A stretch of 64,000 nt of DNA. Source: Icerya purchasi (taxonomy: Eukaryota > Arthropoda > Insecta > Hemiptera > Monophlebidae). The stretch lies in contig CM077115.1 of NCBI GenBank assembly GCA_039619475.1, positions 61,572,864 to 61,636,863 of the forward strand, read 5' to 3'. Below the pieces are notes generated by a model that made no database searches, had not been told where the DNA came from, and saw nothing but the letters and a program-made list of their open reading frames with translations. A program made the translations under genes and the position numbers. Below are positions 13,501 to 25,883 of the stretch, piece after piece (position 1 is the first letter of the stretch; each line of letters opens with the position of its first letter).

Positions 13501-16500
13501 ACGTTCATCTTAGCTCAACTAGCTAGCCCATACGCAATTTCCACCATTCTGATCTTGCTGAAAGTGTTTATGTGCCAGACATTATACATAGCGATACCTA
13601 TCAAGCAACAAATTTCTACGCTTTTAATACATCAAAATATGTGAAACCCATCAAAAATTTTGACCAAAAAGCAAGGATTCAAAGGCGTATTATTTATCAC
13701 CTACAAAAAACATCTCCCCCTAGGCAAACAAAATTATCTAAAATTCTAATTAAAACAGCTCTTTGTTAAATAACGATACAGCATAAGCTCTAGTTCTATG
13801 GTGGTCTATATATAGAAGCTATTAAAAACAAAAGAAAAGCTCCTCGCATCTTAGAAATAGTTCCCTCGCAAGGAAACTTAATTAGCTACAGGTAGCTAAG
13901 AGCCAAAACGAAATAGATTCTGGAACGTAATAAAAAAGAGTTCTTGGCCTATATTCGTTTTCGTATCACTATTTATGCCGTTAAAACAAATTCGGAAGAA
14001 AGTAAAGGCAATATAGAAGGGCCCTGTCATCATTGCTGCTAAGCAGTGTAACAGACCTAATTCAAACTCTTACAGTATTTGCCACTATTATTTATCGGCC
14101 GACAGCAAGGCCGTGTCCACGGGGGGGGGGGGGGGGGGTAACCCCCCCATGAGAACTGAAATAGTTATTATAAATACAAAAAAGTCTGGAAAAAATCACA
14201 AATTTAAAATAAATATTGATGATTTTTTAGGGTGTTTTTACCTACTTTTAAAAGAAAAAAGAAAAAATATGCTCCATATTTTTAGGTACTTCATTAATAT
14301 TTTATGCAAAAATTTTTTTATTGCGAGTATAATCAATAACATATGTAATTTTTTATTAATGTTCATATACGGGGTAATTCATTTACGTAAATTATTAATA
14401 TATAAATCAAAATGATGGAAATTATTAATAGTAGGAATATTAGTGAAAAATGTATTATAAAATAAATATGCAAAGAAAATTTGCAACCCCCCCCCCCCCC
14501 CCCTTCCAAAATTCTGGGCACGGGCTTGGCCGACAGTGATACAAATTTTTGGAATACGAAAGAAAAAATCAAAGACAACGACCAGACTTTTTTGCAAATA
14601 ATCTAAAACTACACAATATGAAGGACTCATAGCAACTACAATGCAAAACCATCAGCCTCCAGATACACATTGGTGTACACGTATCTCTATATCGCGGCAT
14701 TTACTTAAACGAACACACAGGGTTCCAAACATTGCATGAATTAAACAGACTGCGGATGCCGTCGCAGTTTTCGTTCGGTTGGAAAATGGCAGAAACCATT
14801 CCCATTTTAAAACAAAATAAAAATCCGTAATTCGTGGACAGTTTTACAATAATTTCATAATATCAGTAAAAAAAAAAAAAAAGAAACAGTAAACAAAAAA
14901 CTAAACCGGGAATTGTAGGCGCAAGGCCTCTCCCATTTAGATTCCATTGTGTTTTCGCGGACTGAACCCTACTATCAGGAGATCAATACTACGATCATTC
15001 TTCAGGAGACATTTCATGCTCGTTGTCTTTTCTGATTGATTAAAAGCGTTTGGCATTAGATTAATAAAAAAAATATTACGAATACTCTGCATAAATTGGG
15101 TTTTCTTAGTCGATTATCCTACTTTGTCGGGAATTTTCTACCAAATCGCGTTTTTAAAATTAAAGCGAGAGACAGAGATTGCCAGAAGAAACGGATTTAA
15201 AAACGGAATTCCGCAGAGCTAGGTTCTCAGCCTCTTATGCTTTTCACTACGGATATCGATGACATCATCGAACAATTTTCAAAATAGATAAAAACTGCAC
15301 TCTTCTTCATCCTGGTATATGGTACGTCTAACATGCTCTAACCTAAATTAATAAAATTACAATAAGAGATGAAAACAAGGGGGATTGTTTGTTGAAAAAG
15401 CAAAAGCCGTTTATTTTGTCAGAAACTTGCAACAAATCTGCACATGCTCTACTAGATGCCTCTCTTGCTTAAACCTCCGTCTCCGCTTATTACTTAGACC
15501 TACTTTTTCGATAATCGGCCAAAGTGGATAGATCGGATGTCAAAAATAATAAAACTAAGTTGAACCCGCTGAAAAAACTTAGACGCACGGCAAACGCAAA
15601 CTCATCCAACTTCCCTCATATATAACATATATCGGTCGCGTATCCGTTCGAAACGTAGCTACGGATTTCTTACGTTTTTCACATCATCCGAAAAGCGGTT
15701 CTCTCGAGACTGGATGCTGTTCACCATTTCCACCATTCAGCTCTTCGTTTAGATACCGGTGCGTTCAAAACGTCTTTAGTTTAAAGTTTCGCCCGTGAAT
15801 TTTCAGAGTGGCTTTCATTAGTGCGATGAGACCGTCTCTGTATAAATTTCCTCTAGCGCACACAATTTCAAATCCAGACCTCAGGCGATGCGTTTTACAG
15901 TCAACCTGCTGATCATCCGGAGGAGCGAAATTCTTAAGGTCCCGAGCTAAATGCATCTTCAATAATATGTCGCAACAGTTGAACCTTTTAGAGTGTATTT
16001 TTTTAATAATATTTCATGAACTCAGCACCTTTTCAATATAGACGGCGGATCGCCAAAAACTGTATAAATAGGGAACCTCGGATCTGTTTTACTCGCTGCT
16101 ATATCGGGAAAATTCCAAATTTTTCATTGTCCGAAAATTACCGTTATTTTTATTCTTTTTTATTATTATTAAAAAATAAGTTGTGGGTCCCGCAAGGCAT
16201 ACTGCCCGTTTGCGGGTGCCCAACACGCTTATCATCGTTTATTCAAGGAAAAATCTGTTACAATAGTTCTTTACTTATACTATTAATTTTCATACTTACA
16301 AATAATGAGAAAATATAAACTAAAAATAGAATAATAATAATAATAAAACAAGACTAAAATAGATAAAAACTACTTATCGTTATACAATTTCATAACCATA
16401 TGTTCGACAAATATATAGGAATGGTCGATTCCACAGCCAGTTCCCAATTTATCTAATCTAATGTCACTCAATGTTATCAATCAACCATTGCTTAATTAAT

Positions 16501-19500
16501 AATTTCCAAGTTCCTATTTCTATTAGCATTATATCTTCTGGGATTCGTTCTAGAAGCTTAATTAAAACTATTTCATCAGTATTATCAATCTTACTATTTA
16601 TGCCTCTCGGTCGAATAAATGTCCTACTTCTTGTCATTGTAGCAATTGATATACTTGTGGTGTCTTATAGTATCCCAGAGTAATGTAATATATTATAGCG
16701 GCGGTGCTAGCCATCTGGACGACACGGTTCTCAAGTTTTCGATACTATCATCGCTATCTACAGTACCCATATAACATTCTAATCGATTTGAATTACGCAG
16801 TACAATCCGACCAGCGTAACGGTCATTATCGATTCTTTTACAGTTTTACAAAGCGACCAAAAAAATTATAAATTTTGCGATTACCGCGAGTCCATAATCA
16901 AAATTCTACACATAACTCACCAACCGTTTCTTTTCTATGGATTTCTAGACAAGGAAACATACCTAGAAGCATTTCGGTTGATCACGCCGCAAAAAAAGAC
17001 ATAGGCAATCTTTTCGGTATATGAAACATCGAGATTCCACTCTTTCTTTCCCTCTCTCTGACGCCGAAGTGAGAATCAGAAAATTTCTTTTGAGCCACGT
17101 GACAGAAATAAAGCGGATAGACCAACAAAAATCGTTGCACTTCAATAAAATCAAACTTTTGTAGTTGAAATTTTCAACTGTAAATTCGGAGAAACCATGC
17201 CGTTTGCGTTTTAGTTATTTCAATCTTACGCACAGCTACCTTTACAACAGTTTTCCTTCCTTTCTGCTATGCACGTAGCCTTTCGCCGTCTTTCACTTTC
17301 AGTCAAAATCCTGAGGATCCTTTACATCTTAATTTTGCTCCACCTTACTTCCTTCATCGCTTGTATCAAACGACTCACCTTCCGTAACTAAAATTATCGA
17401 ATTTCTATAAAACGATATGAACTTACTCACCATGCTCCTAGCCTTAGATTACACGGTGCAAACAAAAGAATTTATAAAAAAAAATGTTTATTTTGAGATG
17501 CAGTATTAAAAAGAATTTTGGTACTCCTAAAATGGACACCTCGAGCAACTTTATACTACTTCAAAACGAAAAATTTAGTGTTGATTTTTTTGAGAATACT
17601 GACCTCTCAGAATAACAGAAAACCTATTAAACTCCTTCACTAAATGAAACCGTTTGTTTAACAGTTTCGAGAGCTTAAAAACACAAATGATCAAATCAGT
17701 AAATTATTCCGCGTCTGCGAACGTTAATGAGAAAACCAACTTGTTTTACAGGTATCTCTCTTCGCTTTTTTAAACTTTAAACCGTTTCGTATTAGATAAG
17801 TGCCCCTCCCTCCACACCTGGATGCCTGTGTTTGATATATATATATATATATATCGTAATAACCGAAGAGCCTGCAAAAGTTCATTGGAGAGTTTATTCT
17901 GGAAATCTCTAGCTTTGGGGTCGTGCACGAACTTTAATATTGGACACTTCAAAATGGATCCAATCGTAATAATGTCCATGACGCTTCTGCAATTCTCATT
18001 ATGGACAACATTTCTTTTCACGTTTACGATATTTCTAATAATCTTCGTCCCTCTCCTCATCAATCTGGCACTGTTCACGTCTTAATCCCTCATAATCTTG
18101 GTTATTTCCTTAATTTTCATTTAAGTTCTCCGCAATTACCTGTTTTTTCTGTTTTCATTTCCATCTCATAAACGACTATCATCTATAATGATTTGAGTGC
18201 TCATTCCCGGTTGTACGACCTACAGTACCAGCGTCAACAATTCTATCTTTTTCAATGATTTAATTTTCTTTAATGGTATCGTTTGAATTTTTTCTTCCGC
18301 CACCACTGATTTTAACTAAGAAAATCCTTTCGGATTCCCACGATAGGGTTTATGTTCCCATTCTAGTAATTTGCACTTAACTTTTTTCTCTTACCTATTT
18401 TAATCTTTCCATTTCGTCCAACTAACGTTCAACTCGTCGGAAAATACCTATCATAGCTCAATTTGGCCTTCTTCTATTGCCTACAATAAACTCCCTTGCT
18501 TTTCCTTCAATTTTTCTCATTTCTTCCAACGTGTATTCTTTTGTCTCCATCAAATTCCTACCGCAAGTAGTAACGAACCAAAATTTTACAGCACTATAAA
18601 TTCTCCTTCTTTCACTATTTTTTTACTGATGATGGAAACTATTTTTCAGACTTTATCCTTTGAGAATCTTGTCATTTTTCTCCCTCCTGTTCTATTCTTA
18701 CAGGGCAGAATCGATTGATATTCCACATTCCATTGTTTTCAGTTTCTCTAATGACTTTTTTACAAAGTGAAAAATAACCGAATAATTGGAAATAAAATGA
18801 TCATTAATCTTGAGACTTTGTTTTTTACCATTAGCTCTCATTCGTATTTTTTCTTCTCATCATTCTATTCTTGTTTATTTATTCGGTTTTATAGCGATAA
18901 AAGCATCGATCGTAATAAAACGATGCATCGGGTTGTCGATTCTTTTCTTTAAAAAAAAAAAAAAAAAAAAATAGTTCCATCTGCCGATATCCATTTATAA
19001 AATATTTCATCTTAGATGTTAGTCGGATATTATTTTTACACTTTTTCCGCGCAACGATGGTTCTCTTTTTCCATCTTAATCTTTTCGTAATTTCCCGATT
19101 CCTCAAGTATCCTTGGATCAATTGTCTCTATTTTTCGTCTACGTTTTAACCATTCTGTTTTGTTTTTTTTTTTTGAATATGATCAGAGTAATGAACACCA
19201 ACACGTACATTTTTATTAATGCAAGTATTTTTTTTTTTTTCACTTTCAAGGAACATAGGAAACATAGAATAAAATCCGTGTTTTTACACACTTTCAGAAT
19301 TGAACTTAGGACATAACTACTGCATGTACACATTTTACATGCAACGACGGAACATCTGTTCTCAAAAATATACAACAGTAAACATAATTTTGCACATGAA
19401 CAAAATAAAAAGTAAAAAAATCGAAGTAAAGATAGGAGGAGCAATAGAATTTTTTTTAGTAACTTCATAAATCATGGCCTATTAAACCTCTAGCTGTAAC

Positions 19501-22500
19501 GAAAGTGAGGTCTAGAGTACTTGTTGACTACCGCTTTATGTAGTTCCACTGAAATATTCTTTTGTAAATTCAGTGAAACAGCTGTTTGTAGCTACTCAGA
19601 AAACCCAACTAGTTTTCAGTAGGAATGTTAAGTAATTGCAGATTGATATTTATAATGAAATTAATGAAGACGTCTCGATAATTTTATAATTTTTCCCAAT
19701 TTCCAACGGAAAAAAAAAAACAGGATAGAACACTATCTTCTGCTTGGTATTGAAGTATTTTTCGAATATTACCCGGATTCTTTGTTGCAATCGCGACAAA
19801 TTTCACCGTTAGCTTGCAGTCTAGATAGAGCAGCAGGAAACAACAACGCCTGTAGTACTGTATGTGATAATCAGCTGTATTTCTACATACATTGTAGCAA
19901 CATATTTTTCAACTTCCTTCCATTGAATGACGAATGATAGAGAGCATAGACAAGTGCCGTAACTTGTTTTTAAAAGTGTTTCAATCGCTTGACCGGAAGT
20001 CACGTTGACTGCATTTCGAATGATGTGTTATCATCAGCTGAGAAAAAGTTAACGACACATATTTATAGCGATCATTTTTGTACATATATAAATCTTCTCT
20101 AATAGAATAACGAAGACAATGTGTTGAGGATAAAGTCAGTTGCAGTGATAAATTCAGGGTGTAAATAAAAGCGGGTAGGTTTACCATTGTTTAGTAGTAT
20201 TGAGGTGGTTGAGTTGAATCAGATTATAAGCTCCGTATAATATTATGAGCGTTGAAGTCATTCGTAATGATGTATGGATATGGTAATGGGTCAGCCAGCT
20301 TTTGTAATGTATCAGACGTAAAATTATATCTGTGTGATGAAGATAAATACGTAGTATACATACTAATACGAGTTCCCGTAATTACTTTGGCAGCAATAAT
20401 TTTTCGATATGTAAAATAATTTTAATCTAAGTAAAAGTAGAGATGGAACTATGAAAACGTCATCTCTAGCATACCTAGAAACGGAGAAACCATTTCGGTA
20501 TAGAGAAAAATTTTGAAAACTTAGAATATGTTAACTAGGTCTCCTATAAGCGGACTACAGTTGAATTTAAAAGTCTTTCGTCGGTAACTGTAAAATAGAA
20601 CGTTCGAATTTTATATTTTTTTTGATTTTGGTTTCAAGAAACTACTTTATATGGGTTTGTATATTGTTTTCCAGGATCAATTGATTAATATCTGGTCAGA
20701 AACACTCTTCACGAATGCCTTGAATGTTTTTTTTTTTTTACTTTCCCCAACGACGAAAGAGATTTTATTTCATCGAGTATGAACGAAAAGTTTTACGTTT
20801 TTTGTGTAGCGGAATTTATATGTTCGATTTTCCGTTGATGTTTCAAAGTGTTGCGAGAATGTTGATGAAATTATCACAGCTGCAGTTTTCAATCCGAACA
20901 GAGCGAACGAAGTTGATTTTTTCTTTTACAGAATTTTTCTCTTTTGGAGTTAATACTAAAGAATATTTCAAATTGTATTTGGAATTTATTTTGGACTTTT
21001 TGATTTAGCATCTTTTTCCTTAATTATTTTTTGGACGTTTCATCCTGTTAAAACATTTTTCAGGGGGTACATTTTTAATTTATTTCTCCGATTCTGTATA
21101 GATAACAGTTCTGCTTGTCTTTTCTTCCTTTTTTTTTTTTTTTTTGTCGTTTAAAAGTAGAATTATTACTAAGTAATTTTTTTTTTGTTTTTTATTTTAG
21201 GCATAGGCAAAATCGGATAAATTTACATTATACACTATTAACAGAAACCCTTATCTTCATAAACGGTATTCTCATTCACGCATCTGACAGTGTTATTTCG
21301 AATTTTTTGCATTTACGAACATTACCACCTGACCTCGTAATATGGCGATTTTAGAACTTAGTTGGGGGAACTTTGTGATTTCCTCTTAGAATATTGGTAA
21401 AAGATAATTTTGACCTTTGTTTTATTTGTACTTGACTTTTTTGATGCTTTTTATTCTAATTCTGTTCCTTTTTTTTTTTTTTAAACTAGCATTATTATTT
21501 ACCATATTTATAACACAATCTCGCTAGTTAGAGGCGTGACTGGCTTAGTCTCCGAAACGTTAGGTTATTTTTATTTAAATTAAGTACACCTATATTTTCT
21601 TTAACATTGATTAAATGTAGTCATTGTAATTTGTAAGGGTTCACAATTTCTTAATAATATAAACATGTAGCGCGGTAGTCTAGTAATTAATATGCTTGGC
21701 TATTGAACTGGAAGTCATGGGTTCGATACTCAAGTGGTTCCCAAATTTAACCGGCCTAAAATAATTAAGGATTCTAAAGAACAAAAAAAAGCCACCGACA
21801 GAAAAAAATTTGCCTAATAATCTTTTCAGAATCATCATGCTTAGTATACATTATGAACCTTAATTTTACAATTGCGAAAGTACTTTATCAAGGATATTCA
21901 CTTCACTTAATAATAAAAAATAGAAGTGTACGCGACATGACTGAAACTAGAAGTAGCTGAATGACTAAGAACGCTGTAGTCATGTTTAAAGCTTCGGCAG
22001 AAAAAAAAAAAAATTATCCGGTAACAGTCGAAAAATCAACTGACCAGCAGAGTGTAGACAAATCGCATTGAGTGAAAAGAGTTTATCGGTTTTACCGAGT
22101 TGGAAATATAAAACGGATTTAAAGAATTTTAAATATTAATATGTCTTTAGCCCTCGTTCGATTCTTGAAAAATAACGAAACAATGAGAATAGCACAGTAT
22201 ATATAAATTTATAAAACACACATTCCAACCCCACTCACGTAACTATAATTAAACATGCGTATTAATAACTATACTAATGTACTATATATATTTTAGAAAT
22301 TATTTACAACAGCTTTTCATAATGGTATCTCAAATATATAGAATGAAACGAAGGAAGAGCTTGTGAAAATCAAAAACAAAAAATTAATATATGCGACTTA
22401 GTATTAACAGTAGAGAACAAAAAGCTAAGGAGGATAACTTAAAGTTCCGTTTAATCCTATTTCTATTTTTACAGATCATTTTTCTGTATACTTAAAAGTC

Positions 22501-25500
22501 TGCAGTAATTTGATCCTCGTCTAATCAAATTTATGGCCACTGCATATGATAAAACATTAGCATATTTTTACGCCACTAACGGCATTATTTGTTCAGAGTT
22601 CTCACATTATTTTTTCTAAATCTCATTTTTATTATTACTCAGGCAATTTATAATTTTCCACTCAACATAATTTTATTATGCTGTATTTTCTAATGAATAT
22701 GCGTCATTTTTTTTTTTTTTTTTGGTATTTTTTTGTTCTAAAACCCCTCCTGCAGTAATTTCCTTACGCGCATCATTGCTATATTTCTATACGCAGCAGC
22801 TTATTTATATATCACAGGTATGAATCAGTCCTAGAAAGGCGGGAGTTTTCTCTGTAGCTATGATCAAATTCACCAATAGCGCTCCTGAATAAAGTCTGTG
22901 TGCATTACTAACCCTTTTTCAGATAGCACTGCTTGATAAGAGTTAAATGTTTTTAAGAAGTTTTGCGTATAAATGGCCAGTCACACTTTGATTAATTTCA
23001 TTTATTAACTATAACCTTTTTTAATCATTGTCCATTCGACAGCAGATAAGTGCTGTACACCTCTGTACAACATAATAACGTCTTATATATACTTCCCCGC
23101 TAAAAAAAATTATGGAAACCTTCCTATTTTTATATTGCAACTGTATTGTTGAATTTAAACTACATACAAGTAATATAACGATTTTTATAGATTAATCCCC
23201 GCATCCGTTTTAAAACCGTGCGTTTTTACAAGCGGTAAATGTACTGTTATGTATGCCCCTGTTTCAGGCAATATGCCCCACAGGACAGCTTATCGATAAA
23301 AACAATCCGCTTAATGTGTTGATGGACATGCGGATATTTATGTTCGATGGAATGAAAGATGGTGATGAAATGGTTATGTCGGTCACGGTGTACGCGTGCA
23401 TATATTACGAAGACTGTTATACGCCGGTAAAAAAAAAAAAAAACAAACTAATATTAATTTTAGATAACACAAGTCCGTCCAGAACCAAACATGTACCGAA
23501 TCACTGTTTTTTTTAACTCGATAGAAAATCTCAAAAAGTCAAGTATACGTAATGCCTTTTCCCGTACTAAACGAAGAAACACTCGTTACGCTCTCATCTA
23601 CTTATACAAATCTTCATCGGACGTTGGACATTTGATTACTGCTCATGTAAATCAGTGCTTTGCGCGAATTTCTCCTTCTCACCCAGATTCCATCCAAAAT
23701 TCTTATCCCCAGCGTTGTCTCGGTGCTTTAAAATTTTCTGTATATCCCGCGAGAGATAAAAGCGCTCTTTTAATTTACAAACCTCTCTTAGACCGTCGCT
23801 TTTATTCATGTAGCGTCCAATCGCCTTTTCGAATCTTATTCGTTCATCATAAAATCGCCCTTTCTTAACGAATGATATCCTCAATTATCCTTAAACGAGA
23901 ACTCCACATTACCATATTTTGTCTAATTTCATCGATAGTTTGAAAATAGCTGACTTGTTATGGAACTTCTTGTACATCTTCTCCAGATCGTTCTTTGGAA
24001 TCGTTTTAATTTCCTTCTTTCTCCCACATTTTTTCAAAGAATAGTGTGTAATCGCACGATTCAATTGTAAAAAAAGATTATGTTCCACGAAAACCACTTT
24101 GTGATGATGACAATCAATTTTAATGCATGATGTTATAAAGGCGGACTACTTCTATTAGCGCTAAATTTTTTTATGTTACTGAAGTTTTTCTTTTTATGGC
24201 ACTTGCATTCTTCCTCTTCAGGTGCCGCACGATACATAGCGCGTTGGCACAACCTATTTGTACATTTTTATCTGTACAGACATAGGTAGTGTACTAGGCA
24301 ATTATTATAAGCAACGCAGGTGTACACACGCAAGACTACATTCTGAACTGATTGTAATTGTTTGATTTATCGATATACAAATGCAGTCCTATTTATGTCT
24401 GCTGTGTACTGACCTAGCGCGCATATGATGCATTATTACTTTTAATCTACTTATTCCTATTCTTTTCTTCGAAATTCTTTCTCTTCTATCTTCCCAAAAC
24501 CCTTCCTCTTATGTTTTTTTTTCGAAGCATCTAGCCATTTAATTATAATAAAAAATCATTTCTTGAATCTATTTGTAACCGAGCGTTAACATCAATCCAA
24601 AAGAGAAATATAAATTAATTTAAAATCATTAAACATAACATTAAATATAAATAATTCACTTCAAAATGCAAATATAACAAAAAAATTAAAATGTATATTA
24701 TCCCCCCTTACAAATGATTCCGGGCATAGCCCATTTTATCAACTCTAAATAATAAAAATTAACCTCTCAATGTGTGTGAACAGAATAAACTTTAAAAACG
24801 CAGTGAAATCAATATCGAAAATAGCCGTATTTATACAGTTCAAATTTACAGTTTGAAGGCCGTACAAAGAATATAGACGGAAAGTTGTTTATATATATAT
24901 ATCAAAGGGAGGAAGAAGTTTACAATATTAAAAGCGGTGGATTGTTTACGAAACGAACTCTAACCGGACACATTAAGAAAATAATACGAATGATATAAAA
25001 TGCACAAAAGTAAATGGGAAAACCGTAGAAGAAAAAGTGGAAATGTACATTCTGAGGCAAAGTTGACAGAAAAAATGAAAAGTAAGACAATAACAATGCC
25101 GAAAGAAGACTCATCTATTAGAAAGAACGTTGTATAGTCAAACGTACTTAATTATAGAAAGAAAAGTGTAAAATGTTATGTACAGGACGTACTATAGCAC
25201 AAAATGAAGAAAAACAATTAAACGGATAAACTTAGCATAATTTCTCACAATCAGATTGAAAGTGATGAAAACAAAATGAAAGTGAATAAAGAAAATATTA
25301 CAAAATAATTTAGAAAGAGTTGTATAAAACAAAAACAAAAAGTAAAAGAAAAAAAACATTAGCGATAAAAATTATAGTGCCAAAGATCTACCAAAGGATA
25401 AAAAATTAGGCAACGATAATTATGAATACATATAAATAAATATATATATATATACATATAAATAAATATATATATATATACATATAAATAAATATATATA

Positions 25501-25849
25501 TATACATATAAATAAATATATATATATATGTATATATATATACAAGGGCGTCGCCAGCCGATGAGCCCCCCCCCGGGGGGGGGGGGGCAAGATGATATAA
25601 AGAGGATATAAGTTATAGGAAAAATAAAATTTATAAGTTGTAAAGGTTTAATATTTTATTAAACAAGAATAAAATCTTAATTAAAACATAATTTCTGTGG
25701 GTTTCTGGCAAATTGTTCTACTTTATTATAAAAGTCTTCCAAATTGTCCATGTTACGCGCCTATGAATACTCATCATGGCCAGTTAATTAAAAAGCTTCA
25801 AGGCTTCAGAGTGGAGCAGCTTCCTCCTGCCCCGCTGGCGACGCCCATG

Positions 25850-25883
<34 letters not shown>

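Noticed and set aside
18879..19468. Several 60-109 codon frames around poly(T)/poly(A) runs
   Set aside because: Their products are homopolymer-driven (poly-Phe/Lys/Leu) and have no domain.
21664..21736. tRNA gene
   Set aside because: A/B-box-like words are present but the arms do not pair; a SINE head explains it better.
23491..23868. 125-codon + strand frame, with an 82-codon - strand frame across it
   Set aside because: No domain, no splice support, and skewed composition on both strands; probably chance or decayed repeat.
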